This document shows positions 28,691 through 37,509 of a stretch of DNA of 64,000 nucleotides, piece after piece; positions within the stretch are counted from its first letter, which is position 1; each line of letters opens with the position of its first letter. The DNA is taken from assembly GCF_015645385.1 (NCBI RefSeq), contig NZ_JADOET010000005.1, forward strand, positions 62,001-126,000. The letters are read 5' to 3'. The notes beneath the pieces were generated by a model. It was not told where the DNA came from. It was given only the letters and a program-made list of their open reading frames with translations, and did no database searches. This DNA is from Winogradskyella marina. GTDB taxonomy: Bacteria; Bacteroidota; Bacteroidia; Flavobacteriales; Flavobacteriaceae. The position numbers and the translations under genes were made by a program.

Positions 28691-29071
28691 ATGAGTACAG
28701 AAACGAACAACCGATATTCTGATAAAGATTTAGCAGAATTTAAAGCGATACTTCAAGATAAAATACAAAAGGCAGAACATGATTTGCAACTTATAAAAAG
28801 TGCTTACATGAATGACTTTGATAACGGAACGGATGATACATCACCAACGTTTAAAGCTTTTGAAGAAGGTAGCGCAACAATGAGTAAAGAAGCCAATTCA
28901 GCTTTGGCTATTCGTCAAGAAAAGTTTATTCGCGATTTAAAAAATGCGATTATTCGTATTGAGAATAAAACATATGGAGTATGTCGTGTTACGGGAAAAT
29001 TAATTAACAAAGACCGTTTAAAGTTAGTGCCTCACGCAACACTGAGCATTGAAGCAAAAAATATGCAGTAA
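28691..29071 (+). CDS. TraR/DksA-like regulator with degenerate zinc finger
   Basis: A 126-residue protein, starting at the ATG 5 bp after the ileS stop. An N-terminal coiled-coil helix pair (LAEFKAILQDKIQKAEHDLQLI and FIRDLKNAIIRIENKTYG) precedes the DksA zinc-finger region. Only one of the four zinc Cys survives: the region reads YGVCRVTGKLI and ATLSIEAKNMQ, so positions 2 to 4 are Thr, Ser and Ala. Thus it probably folds without zinc. DksA binds RNA polymerase in the secondary channel with ppGpp; this protein may do so. The ileS-dksA-like-lspA order is conserved in Bacteroidota. Confidence 0.88.
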   Translation: MSTETNNRYSDKDLAEFKAILQDKIQKAEHDLQLIKSAYMNDFDNGTDDTSPTFKAFEEGSATMSKEANSALAIRQEKFIRDLKNAIIRIENKTYGVCRVTGKLINKDRLKLVPHATLSIEAKNMQ

Positions 29072-29085
29072 TATTCCTGCTGCTT

Positions 29086-29105
29086 GTGCTGAACTGGTTT
29101 CAGTA
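29086..29105. repeat. dispersed repeat GTGCTGAACTGGTTTCAGTA
   Basis: Near-identical to 21248-21267; the core ctgaa/ttcag is an inverted repeat and the flanks cctgctg/cagtagg extend it. It lies just after the DksA-like gene. Confidence 0.65.
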
Positions 29106-29157
29106 CAGTAGGAACCGCATTAATTGAGCATCTATTTTGAATAAAAACAACACTATA

Positions 29158-29190
29158 AAGCCTTGGGATTTTAATTTCAAGGCTTTTTTT
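29158..29190 (+). terminator. terminator-like hairpin directly before the next start codon
   Basis: Arms aagccttg (29158-29165) and caaggctt (29178-29185) with a 12-nt loop and a run of T up to 29190. The next base begins an ATG. It may end the ileS-dksA-like transcript or attenuate the following genes. Confidence 0.65.
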
Positions 29191-29799
29191 ATGCTTATCG
29201 GTTTTCTTTTTGTTGCACTGTCTCTACAAGCCCAAAATGTGCTTGAAAAGGAACTAACGGCAGAGCGTATAGATAGTATTGTAATTGATGGCAATCAAAT
29301 TTTTAAAATTACAGTTGTAACATCAAAGACTAATCAAATTAAAATAGTGTCTACTTTAGATGGTGAGTATCAAAATGAATTTCAAGTGGAAATGCGTGAA
29401 AACAATCACACGCTTTATTTACATTTAGAGCATTTGTCATTTTCAGAAATCCCAGACGATAAGCGAAACGCACACAAGGTGATTGCTGCCACCTTACAAT
29501 TAGAAATCCCTGAAGAACGCTCTTTAGATATTGTGAGTGATATTGGTTCTGTTGATTTAAATGGCACTTTTAATTCGCTGTATATACAACTATCTCGAGG
29601 GAGATGTTATGTTGAAGCTGATACAAAAACAGCTACGATAAATACGTTAGATGGTGACATAATTGTTGTGACTGACAATGCTGCTGTTACAGCCAATTCT
29701 AATCATGGAAAAATTACTGTAGATGAATTTTATAATGCAATTTCAACCTGGAAATTGAAATCTATTAATGGAAATATTACAGTTGAAAAGCCAGATTAA
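29191..29799 (+). CDS. hypothetical exported protein, DUF4097/adhesin-like beta repeat
   Basis: A 202-residue protein if started at the ATG at 29191, which gives a clean signal peptide (MLIGFLFVALSLQAQ). A TTG 54 bp upstream (29137) is in frame but would put 18 charged and polar residues before the signal. The mature part consists of short beta repeats (SDIGSVDLNGTFNSLYIQLS, NTLDGDIIVVTDNAAVTANS, SINGNITVE), like the right-handed beta folds of DUF4097/DUF2807 proteins. Role unknown. The start codon directly follows a terminator-like hairpin, so expression may depend on read-through. It precedes lspA by 27 bp. Confidence 0.65.
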   Translation: MLIGFLFVALSLQAQNVLEKELTAERIDSIVIDGNQIFKITVVTSKTNQIKIVSTLDGEYQNEFQVEMRENNHTLYLHLEHLSFSEIPDDKRNAHKVIAATLQLEIPEERSLDIVSDIGSVDLNGTFNSLYIQLSRGRCYVEADTKTATINTLDGDIIVVTDNAAVTANSNHGKITVDEFYNAISTWKLKSINGNITVEKPD

Positions 29800-29826
29800 A
29801 CCTTTATTTTTGTTTAAAACCAATAG

Positions 29827-30501
29827 ATGTCTTTAAAGAAAGCTTCAATTATTATTCTTATTATTTTACTGATTGATCAAATTAGTAAAATTTATATAAA
29901 AACGCATTTTCAATTGGGTGAAAATGTAACCGTTTTTTCCTGGTTTAATATTGCCTTTATAGAAAATGATGGCATGGCTTGGGGAACAAAATTAAGTGAT
30001 TTTACGTCGTTGATTTCTGATGAAACCGCAAAATTAACCTTAACCTTATTTAGAATTGTTGCTGTTACAGGCATTGCATTTTGGCTATTAGATGTTACTA
30101 AAAAGAAAAAATCTAAAACCTTAATTTTTGCTATTTCAATTATTTTCGCTGGTGCTTTAGGTAATATTATAGACTCTGTATTTTATGGTGTGTTGTTTAA
30201 TGATAGCATTATGCAAGTCGCTACATTTTTACCAGAAGAAGGTGGTTATGCTAAGATGTTTCATGGTAATGTGGTAGATATGCTTCATTTTCCGATTTGG
30301 AGTGGAGTCATGCCAGAGAACTTACCGTTGATTGGAGGGAAATACTTTTCGTTTTTTGATCCTGTTTTTAATGTAGCTGATATGGCGATTAGTACAGGAA
30401 TTGGTATTTTAATTGTGTTTAATAAGAAGGCTTTTGAAGAGCCTAAAGAGCAATCTAAAACTGAAACACTTGATTCGGGGTCACACAATAATCCAACTTA
30501 A
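29827..30501 (+). CDS. lspA: lipoprotein signal peptidase (signal peptidase II)
   Basis: An inner membrane aspartic protease that removes signal peptides of lipid-modified prolipoproteins. Two catalytic Asp are visible in GNIIDSVFYG and FNVADMAISTG. Four predicted membrane helices. At 224 residues it is longer than the E. coli enzyme, with an extra loop (MQVATFLPEEGGYAKMFHGN) and a polar C-terminal tail, as in other Bacteroidota. Its last 47 bp overlap the 3' end of the convergent 5-formyl-THF cyclo-ligase gene. Confidence 0.95.
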   Translation: MSLKKASIIILIILLIDQISKIYIKTHFQLGENVTVFSWFNIAFIENDGMAWGTKLSDFTSLISDETAKLTLTLFRIVAVTGIAFWLLDVTKKKKSKTLIFAISIIFAGALGNIIDSVFYGVLFNDSIMQVATFLPEEGGYAKMFHGNVVDMLHFPIWSGVMPENLPLIGGKYFSFFDPVFNVADMAISTGIGILIVFNKKAFEEPKEQSKTETLDSGSHNNPT

Positions 30502-31018
30502 TATCCTCTTCTGAAGTTTCAAATGCTTCGTTTTCAGCTTCAAAAAAAGACAAGCCGATTTTTAAAGTTTCGGGTTTACATTGTGCTAAAAATCGATCGT
30601 AGAATCCTTTTCCGTAACCCACTCTGTTTCCTGTTTTATCATAGGCTAAAAGTGGTACAAAAACTACTTCTAATTGTGATGCTTGTATTGCTATACCATC
30701 AACAGGTTCTGGAACATTATAGGTGCTTTTTTTAAGTCTTGTATTGTCGGTTAACAAAAAATGCGTCATACTGTAATCTTTAATATGACTTTTTGAAATG
30801 ATGATATTCTTATCCTTTCCGGCTAAAATATTAAGGATATAATCTGTGTTAATTTCTTTTTGCTCTTCTATCGTTAAAAAAACATGGTAGAAGGATTTAT
30901 CCCAAATATCTAGCGTTAGCAACTTATTGGCAATTTTAATGCTAAAATCATCAACTTGAGTGTCGGATAATTGTTGACGTAAATTCTTATATTTTTTTCT
31001 TAATACTGCTTTTGTCAT
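30455..31018 (-). CDS. 5-formyltetrahydrofolate cyclo-ligase
   Basis: It converts 5-formyl-THF to 5,10-methenyl-THF with ATP; cytoplasmic. 187 residues, normal length. The N-terminal MTKAVLRKKYKNLRQQLS helix and the C-terminal family motif RVGYGKGFYDRFLA (near 130-145) are diagnostic. Its start codon shares one base with the stop of the upstream aspartoacylase-like gene (TGATG), so translation is coupled. The 3' end overlaps lspA on the other strand. Confidence 0.93.
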   Translation of the reverse strand: MTKAVLRKKYKNLRQQLSDTQVDDFSIKIANKLLTLDIWDKSFYHVFLTIEEQKEINTDYILNILAGKDKNIIISKSHIKDYSMTHFLLTDNTRLKKSTYNVPEPVDGIAIQASQLEVVFVPLLAYDKTGNRVGYGKGFYDRFLAQCKPETLKIGLSFFEAENEAFETSEEDIKLDYCVTPNQVFQF

Positions 31019-31983
31019 CAGTTTTCAATTTCGGTTGAAATATGGAATATAGCATCACCTTGATAGATTATTGGCGATTCATTTACATTAAAAATATACC
31101 CTGTGTTTGGTGCTTTTACAAAATAATTAAAGCTGCCATAAGGATCTGTTATATTACCTAAGACGTCCCCTTTGGTTACTTTTGCATTGATTTTTACTGT
31201 GGCTTTAAACATACCAGAATATTTAGCTCTTAACCATTTACTTTCTTCAATAACTACAGCGTTAACCTTAGGTTGAGACACTTTATATTTAGACCTTAGC
31301 ATGCCTAAATGGTGTAAAACACGTTTAGCTCCATTAACACCAGTATTGGTAATATTAGAGTGAATGTTAAACGATTTTCCTCCTTCAAACAACAACATAG
31401 GCACACCTGCTTTATCACATGCGTTTCTAAAGGTTTTATTTAGATTTTGAGAATAGTATATAAAAGGAGCTCCAAACACATGCGCCAATTCTGTAAGGCG
31501 AGCATCATCTTTTACAATTCTAATTTGTGCTGCATTAAACCGATCTGATCCACCAGTGTGAAAATCCATAGCGAAATCTACATGTGGTACTAGTTCCGTC
31601 ATTACAAAGTTTGCTACTCTACTGGCTAAAGACCCTCTGGCATTGCCGGGAAACACGCGATTTAAATCACGACCATCTGGAAATTTACGGTCCATATTTA
31701 AAAACCCAAAAACATTAATCACAGGGACACAAATGGTGGTCCCCGTTTTTGGTTTATTAATACCTTTGGCAATAATTTGTCTTACAATCTCTACTCCATT
31801 AACTTCATCCCCATGAATACCTGCCGTCATTAAAACTGTTGGGCCAGGTTTTTTAGATCGTTCAATTATAATAGGAACTTCGAGTGTGTTTCTAGTGTGT
31901 AGTTTTGCAACTTCAAAGGTTACTGTAACACCTTTGCCAGGAGCAACTTCGACACCTAAAATATTTAAAATATCTTTTGGCAT
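31018..31983 (-). CDS. succinylglutamate desuccinylase/aspartoacylase family metallohydrolase
   Basis: A 321-residue M14-like zinc amidase. Ligands are seen in TAGIHGDEVNGVEI (His and Glu, near 55) and further in FAMDFHTGGSDR (near 140). The C-terminal beta domain includes a GDVLGNITDPYG stretch typical of the family. It is the third gene of a coupled run, after a RimB-like protease and a RimK-like ligase. This suggests it removes or trims an acyl-amino acid or poly-glutamate product made by RimK, rather than acting in arginine breakdown; that is inference. Confidence 0.85.
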   Translation of the reverse strand: MPKDILNILGVEVAPGKGVTVTFEVAKLHTRNTLEVPIIIERSKKPGPTVLMTAGIHGDEVNGVEIVRQIIAKGINKPKTGTTICVPVINVFGFLNMDRKFPDGRDLNRVFPGNARGSLASRVANFVMTELVPHVDFAMDFHTGGSDRFNAAQIRIVKDDARLTELAHVFGAPFIYYSQNLNKTFRNACDKAGVPMLLFEGGKSFNIHSNITNTGVNGAKRVLHHLGMLRSKYKVSQPKVNAVVIEESKWLRAKYSGMFKATVKINAKVTKGDVLGNITDPYGSFNYFVKAPNTGYIFNVNESPIIYQGDAIFHISTEIEN

Positions 31984-31991
31984 GATTTGGG

Positions 31992-32867
31992 TTAATTTCT
32001 GTTTCGTTCAATAAAAGTAATAATAGCTTTAGCTATATTTTTTTGCGTTGCGCCTTCAATACCTTCGAGTCCTGGAGTAGAATTAACTTCTAATAATAAT
32101 GGGCCACGAGAAGACTGTAACATATCTACACCGCAAACAGGTAGTTTTAAAACGTTGGCAGCACGCATTGCTAAATTGAGTTCGTCGTGATTTAATTTTA
32201 TGATATTGGCAGAACCACCACGATGTAAATTAGATCTGAATTCACCTTCTTTTCCTTGGCGTTTCATAGCTCCAACCACTTGGCCATCTACCACTAAGGC
32301 TCTTAAGTCTGCACCTTTTGCTTCTTTGATATATTCTTGAACAATCACTCTAGCCTGTAAACCATTAAAAGCTTCTAAAACAGATTCTGCTGCATTTTTA
32401 GTTTCGGCTAAAACCACACCAAGCCCTTGTGTGCCTTCAAGTAATTTTATAATTACAGGAGTACCACCTACATAATCAATAACTTCAACAACATCTCTAG
32501 AGTAGTTAGTGAAAACAGTTTTAGGCATACCAATTCCTGCTTTACTTAAACGTTGTAAGCTTCTCAACTTATCGCGCGAACGTGTTATCGCATCTGAAGA
32601 AGCAATGGTAAAAACACCCATTTCTTCAAACTGTCTTACAAGTGCACAACCGTAAAATGTTACAGAGGCACCAATTCTAGGGATTATAGCATCAACATAA
32701 TCTAAATAGCGATCCTTATAGTAAATGGTTGGTTTTTCCTTTTCTATTATGATATCACATTTTAAAGGATCAATGATTTCAACTAAATGACCGCGCTTTT
32801 CTCCCTCTTCAACAAGACGTCTTGTGGAGTAAAGTTCGGGGTTTCGTGAAAGAATGACTATGTTCAT
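31992..32867 (-). CDS. rimK: RimK-family ATP-grasp ligase
   Basis: A 291-residue ATP-grasp enzyme. In E. coli RimK adds glutamates to the C-terminus of ribosomal protein bS6. Family features are the N-terminal [18 protein letters not shown], the ATP-grasp segments [19 protein letters not shown] (near 135-155) and [22 protein letters not shown] (near 200), and the Mg-binding end [21 protein letters not shown]. It starts within the last bases of the RimB-like gene (ATGA overlap), so the two are coupled. Confidence 0.93.
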   Translation of the reverse strand: MNIVILSRNPELYSTRRLVEEGEKRGHLVEIIDPLKCDIIIEKEKPTIYYKDRYLDYVDAIIPRIGASVTFYGCALVRQFEEMGVFTIASSDAITRSRDKLRSLQRLSKAGIGMPKTVFTNYSRDVVEVIDYVGGTPVIIKLLEGTQGLGVVLAETKNAAESVLEAFNGLQARVIVQEYIKEAKGADLRALVVDGQVVGAMKRQGKEGEFRSNLHRGGSANIIKLNHDELNLAMRAANVLKLPVCGVDMLQSSRGPLLLEVNSTPGLEGIEGATQKNIAKAIITFIERNRN

Positions 32868-33292
32868 GTAATAGTGTTTTGTTTATGGGATTGATTCTTT
32901 AAATCGACATCTACCAAAAATTTGTTTTTCAAAAATTGGCGACCTATTAATACTGGGAATTTCATATCGTCTCTAGTGCTTAAAGTTAAGTTAATCTTAT
33001 AACTTTTTCCAAAGAATACAACGGTTGTTTTAATTTTGTAGCGGTTTTCCTTGTAACCGTTACTGCTTTTTACGTCTGTATAAGTGTAGGTGTTAAAAAC
33101 AACTTCTTCACTTTTAAAATTAGGATGACCTTTACTTTCAAAAATACAATAGAGTTTATCGTTTTCTTCTCTAATTTTAGAGCAGTGAATTGCAGATGTG
33201 TATGCACCAGTATCGATCTTTACATCAATAGTATTTAGCTTTAATTCTGGAAAGTCAACCCTATCAATACGTCCTAAAACTTTTTTTGTCAT
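32864..33292 (-). CDS. RimB-like retropepsin-type protease (RimK-associated)
   Basis: A 142-residue protein of the family labelled ATP-dependent zinc protease (PF05618), now known in Pseudomonas as RimB, a retropepsin-like endopeptidase that acts on the RimK product. The active-site Asp is in [14 protein letters not shown] (near 28), like the DTGA of retropepsins; a second strand set [17 protein letters not shown] lies near 118. Overlaps rimK by 4 bp. It starts the minus-strand four-gene unit and is divergent from uvrC. Confidence 0.88.
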   Translation of the reverse strand: MTKKVLGRIDRVDFPELKLNTIDVKIDTGAYTSAIHCSKIREENDKLYCIFESKGHPNFKSEEVVFNTYTYTDVKSSNGYKENRYKIKTTVVFFGKSYKINLTLSTRDDMKFPVLIGRQFLKNKFLVDVDLKNQSHKQNTIT

Positions 33293-33367
33293 AAATTAAA
33301 TATATAAAAAGTGGCACAAGGTAATGATAAAGTGACTGAAAATTACACGAATATTTTTATGAATTCT

Positions 33368-33375
33368 TACCTTTG
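33368..33375 (+). promoter_or_regulatory. -7 box just before uvrC
   Basis: TACCTTTG matches TAnnTTTG and ends 5 nt before the uvrC ATG, so the mRNA would be leaderless or nearly so. No TTTG is seen at -33, which lowers confidence. Confidence 0.45.
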
Positions 33376-33380
33376 GTTAA

Positions 33381-35174
33381 ATGCCAGAATCTACCTTAGA
33401 CATACAGATAAAAACGCTTCCTCATCAACCTGGTGTCTACCAATATTTTGATGCAGACGATCGTTTAATTTATGTTGGAAAAGCTAAAGATATAAAAAAA
33501 CGGGTGAGTAGTTATTTTACTAAGCATCACGATTATGGTAAAACTCGTGTCCTGGTTAAGAATATCGCATCGGTAAAACATATTGTCGTAGAAACGGAAA
33601 ATGATGCGTTATTGCTTGAGAATAACCTCATAAAAAAGTATAAACCCAAATACAATGTCTTATTAAAGGACGATAAATCGTATCCTTGGATTTGTATAAA
33701 AAAAGAACGTTTTCCAAGAGTATTTCCAACACGTCGTGTTATTAAAGATGGTTCAGAATATTTTGGACCATACACAAGTATGAAGACGGTAAAAACACTT
33801 TTAGGTTTAATAAAAGGCTTATATCAATTACGAACTTGTAATTATGATTTATCTGAAGCTAAAATCGAAGCCGGAAAATATAAAGTCTGTTTAGAATACC
33901 ATTTAGGGAATTGTAAAGGAGCTTGCGAAGGTTATGAAACTGAAGACGAATATCACGCTAATATAATTGCCATTAGAGAACTATTAAAAGGAAATTTTAA
34001 AGATTCCTTGCAGCAATTTAGAATACAAATGAAGCGGCATGCAGAAGCCATGCAGTTTGAAGATGCTCAGAAAATAAAAGAAAAATTAGAGGTTTTAGAA
34101 AATTATCAGGCTAAATCTACCATTATAAATCCTAAGATAAGTAATGTCGATGTGTTTTCGATAGTTAGTGATGAATCTTACGCTTACGTCAATTTTTTAC
34201 AGTTAAGTTACGGTTCTATTATTAGGTCGCATACCTTAGAGTTGAAGAAAAAACTACAGGAAACAGATGTCCAATTATTAGAACTAGCGATTACTGAAAT
34301 CAGACAGCGTTTCAATTCCAATTCAAAAGAAATTTACGTACCTTTTCAAGTGAATTTAGGTGATGAAATAAAGGTAACAATTCCTAAGCTTGGTGACAAA
34401 AAGAGTATTTTAGAGTTATCCATTCGAAATGCGAAGTATTTTAGAATGGATAAGTTAAAACAAGTAAAACTTGTAGATCCAGATCGCCATGCCAACCGAA
34501 TAATGGCGCAAATGAAAGCCGATTTGCGTTTGAGTGAAGAACCAAGACATATTGAATGTTTTGATAACTCTAACATTCAAGGTACAAATCCTGTGGCTGC
34601 CTGTGTGGTTTTTAAAAACGGAAAACCGAGTAAAAAGGATTACCGTCATTTTAATATAAAAACCGTTGAAGGGCCAGATGATTTTGCTTCAATGGAAGAA
34701 GTGGTTTACAGGCGATACAAGCGCTTATTAGATGAAGACCAACCATTGCCGCAACTTATTATTATAGATGGAGGAAAAGGGCAATTGTCATCATCGTTAA
34801 AAAGTTTAGATGTTTTAGGTTTACGTGGAAAAATTGCAATTATAGGAATCGCAAAACGTTTGGAAGAATTGTTTTATCCAGATGATCCAATTCCGTTATA
34901 TTTAGATAAAAAAAGCGAGACCTTAAAGATTATACAACAATTACGAAATGAAGCCCATCGTTTTGGAATTGAACACCATAGAAACCGAAGAAGTAAAGGA
35001 GCGTTAACTACGGAATTAGAGAATATTTCAGGAGTAGGAGAACAAACTATTATCGACTTAATGAAACAGTTTAAAACCGTTAAACGCATTGCCAATGCCA
35101 AGTTAGATGAGCTTGAAGCGGTTGTAGGAGTTTCTAGAGCAAATAAAGTATATAATTATTACCATAAGGAATAA
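33381..35174 (+). CDS. uvrC: excinuclease ABC subunit C
   Basis: Dual nuclease of nucleotide excision repair; it cuts on both sides of the lesion after UvrB loading. 597 residues, normal. The GIY-YIG domain is at the start (PGVYQYFDADDRLIYVGKAKDIKKRV, about 17-40), the UvrB-interacting UVR motif near 205-240 (FEDAQKIKEKLEVLENY), an RNase H-like nuclease domain with IECFDNSNIQGTNPVA near 393 and IIIDGGKGQL near 455, and a C-terminal helix-hairpin-helix pair ending VGVSRANKVYNYYH. The start at MPESTLDIQ fits the family N-terminus. Confidence 0.97.
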   Translation: MPESTLDIQIKTLPHQPGVYQYFDADDRLIYVGKAKDIKKRVSSYFTKHHDYGKTRVLVKNIASVKHIVVETENDALLLENNLIKKYKPKYNVLLKDDKSYPWICIKKERFPRVFPTRRVIKDGSEYFGPYTSMKTVKTLLGLIKGLYQLRTCNYDLSEAKIEAGKYKVCLEYHLGNCKGACEGYETEDEYHANIIAIRELLKGNFKDSLQQFRIQMKRHAEAMQFEDAQKIKEKLEVLENYQAKSTIINPKISNVDVFSIVSDESYAYVNFLQLSYGSIIRSHTLELKKKLQETDVQLLELAITEIRQRFNSNSKEIYVPFQVNLGDEIKVTIPKLGDKKSILELSIRNAKYFRMDKLKQVKLVDPDRHANRIMAQMKADLRLSEEPRHIECFDNSNIQGTNPVAACVVFKNGKPSKKDYRHFNIKTVEGPDDFASMEEVVYRRYKRLLDEDQPLPQLIIIDGGKGQLSSSLKSLDVLGLRGKIAIIGIAKRLEELFYPDDPIPLYLDKKSETLKIIQQLRNEAHRFGIEHHRNRRSKGALTTELENISGVGEQTIIDLMKQFKTVKRIANAKLDELEAVVGVSRANKVYNYYHKE

Positions 35175-35197
35175 TTTAAAAAACCGAAAGGTTTATC

Positions 35198-37435
35198 ATG
35201 ACATTGAAACACATCATATTATTTGTATTTATAATTACGCTTTGTTCAGTAAACGCGCAGAAAAGCACAGCCGATTCTGAACCAAAAGTAGGTTTAGTAT
35301 TAAGTGGAGGTGGAGCCAAAGGTTTTGCTCATATTGGAGTACTAAAGGTTATTGATAGTTTAGGGATAAAAGTAGATTATATCGCAGGTACAAGTATGGG
35401 AGCCATTATAGGCTCGTTATACGCAACAGGTTATACTGGGAAACAATTAGAAGTTATATTTAAGGAGCAAGACTTTGATGTGTTGATAAATGATGAGTTT
35501 TCTAGAGCTTCTAAGTCATTTTATGAGCGCGAAAATGCACAGAAATACGCCGTTAATTTACCCTTTGATAATTTTGACATCACCTTACCTTCAGCTTTGT
35601 CTCGTGGACAAAACGTTTATAATTTACTATATCACTTAATGCTTCCTGTTAATGATATTCATGACTTTAGCAAATTACCAATTCCATTTTTTTGTATCGC
35701 AACCAATATAGAAACTGGTGAGTCTTTACTTATGGAAGAAGGTCGATTAGCAGAAGTGGTTTCGGCGAGTGGTGCATTGCCTTCCTTGTTTCAACCTGTA
35801 GAAATTGATGATGCTATTTTAATTGATGGTGGTGTTACTAATAATTTTCCGGTTGAAGAATTACGAGCAAAAGGTATGGATGTCATAATAGGAGTGGATG
35901 TTCAAGATGACTTAAAGGATCGTGAATCCCTTAAGTCTGCACCAGAAATTTTGTTACAGATTAATAATTTCAGGACAATAAATGCCATGAAAAGTAAGGT
36001 GGAATTAACTGATATTTATATTAAACCAGACATAACAGATTATACTGTGATTTCGTTTGATGAAGGCAATGACATCATTAAACATGGTGAAGTAGCGGCA
36101 AGAGAGCAACTTGCTAAACTACATGAGGTGAAAGTAAAACAACCAAATTTTACGAAGCCAAAAGGTGTAGAAATATTAGATAGTTTAAGGATTACTAATA
36201 TTTCCTTAAAAGGAAATGAACGTTACACTAGGGCCTTTATGATTGGTAAGTTAAAACTTAAAGATGATGAGAAAATTGGCTACGCCGATTTAAAACAAGG
36301 TATAAACAACCTAATTGCAACGAATAACTTTGACACGTTTAGATATTATCTAGAACCTACAGATAAGGAATCAGAGTTTAAACTTATTGGTAATATTAAT
36401 GAGTCTGAAACGACCACATTTCTGAGATTAGCTATTCATTACGATCGCTTATATAAAAGTGCATTACTTGCTAATCTAACCAAAAAGAAGTTGTTACTTA
36501 ATAACGATATAGCCTCCTTAGATGTTATTTTAGGTGATAATCCTAGATATAATTTTGATTATTTTATTGATAAAGGATTTTATATCAGTTTAGGAATCAA
36601 ATCGCGTTTCAATAAGTTCAACAAAAACGTAAACCCTAGATTAGCTATAGAAGAAGGCTCACCTTTATTAACTGGTTTGAATAAAATTGATGCTAAAATT
36701 TCTGATTTTACGAATCAAGTGTATTTACAAACCATATTTAGGAAGGATTTTGCGTTGCGTTTAGGTGTAGAACATAAGCGTTTAAAAATAACCTCAGAAA
36801 CCATTATCGATGAAGAAGAGGAAAGTAGATCTGTTTTCGAAAACACAGATTATTTAAGTGTCTATGGTAATTTAAAATTTGATAATTACGATAATTTTTA
36901 TTTTCCAAAAAATGGATTCTATTTTAATGGGACTTTTCATCTATATCTAGATGCTTCGGGTTTTAATAAGGATTTTATGAATTTTTCTATAGCAAAAGCA
37001 GATATTGGTTATGCCTTTAGTTTTAGTGATAAACTTGCTTTAAAAACGGAAGCTAATGGTGGTTTTAAGATTGGGGACATTTCTACAAACTCTTTGGGAT
37101 TTGCAATGGGAGGCTATGGCTATAATTTTATAAATAATTTTTATTCCTTTTACGGTTATGACTATTTAACCTTAACAGGAGATAGTTTTGTAAAGTCTAC
37201 GCTAACTTTAGACTATGAAATCTATAAAAAGCACCATATAATATTTGCTGCCAACTTTGCTAATATTGGCGATGGACTTTTTGAATCAGGCAATTTTTTT
37301 ACAGCTCCTAACCATAGTGGTTATGCTCTTGGCTATTCTTTAGAAACGTTTTTGGGGCCGTTAGAAGGGAAGTATACGTATTCACCAGAAACTGGCGCTA
37401 GCTCTTGGCTTTTTAACCTTGGCTATTGGTTTTAA
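35198..37435 (+). CDS. patatin-like phospholipase fused to an outer membrane beta-barrel
   Basis: A 745-residue protein with a signal peptide (about 1-20, SVNAQ). The patatin domain (about 30-290) has the oxyanion loop SGGGAKGFAHIG, nucleophile Ser66 in GTSMG and Asp210 in DGGVTNN, so the catalytic dyad is intact. A POTRA-like segment (about 330-400, RITNISLKGNERYTRAFMIGKL) precedes a C-terminal 16-strand-type barrel of the BamA/Omp85 superfamily, ending NLGYWF. This matches PlpD-like type Vd proteins; it may present a phospholipase at the cell surface. It follows uvrC by 23 bp. Confidence 0.92.
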   Translation: MTLKHIILFVFIITLCSVNAQKSTADSEPKVGLVLSGGGAKGFAHIGVLKVIDSLGIKVDYIAGTSMGAIIGSLYATGYTGKQLEVIFKEQDFDVLINDEFSRASKSFYERENAQKYAVNLPFDNFDITLPSALSRGQNVYNLLYHLMLPVNDIHDFSKLPIPFFCIATNIETGESLLMEEGRLAEVVSASGALPSLFQPVEIDDAILIDGGVTNNFPVEELRAKGMDVIIGVDVQDDLKDRESLKSAPEILLQINNFRTINAMKSKVELTDIYIKPDITDYTVISFDEGNDIIKHGEVAAREQLAKLHEVKVKQPNFTKPKGVEILDSLRITNISLKGNERYTRAFMIGKLKLKDDEKIGYADLKQGINNLIATNNFDTFRYYLEPTDKESEFKLIGNINESETTTFLRLAIHYDRLYKSALLANLTKKKLLLNNDIASLDVILGDNPRYNFDYFIDKGFYISLGIKSRFNKFNKNVNPRLAIEEGSPLLTGLNKIDAKISDFTNQVYLQTIFRKDFALRLGVEHKRLKITSETIIDEEEESRSVFENTDYLSVYGNLKFDNYDNFYFPKNGFYFNGTFHLYLDASGFNKDFMNFSIAKADIGYAFSFSDKLALKTEANGGFKIGDISTNSLGFAMGGYGYNFINNFYSFYGYDYLTLTGDSFVKSTLTLDYEIYKKHHIIFAANFANIGDGLFESGNFFTAPNHSGYALGYSLETFLGPLEGKYTYSPETGASSWLFNLGYWF

Positions 37436-37458
37436 TTTGCTGAAAATTCAACAAAAAA

Positions 37459-37485
37459 AGAGACTATCCTTATAGACAGTCTCTT
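37459..37485. terminator. bidirectional terminator between the patatin gene and rplY
   Basis: Arms aagagact (37459-37466) and agtctctt (37478-37485), with A-run before; the genes on both sides converge here. Confidence 0.7.
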
Positions 37486-37509
37486 AATATATTTAAAAAT
37501 AGTTATTAT

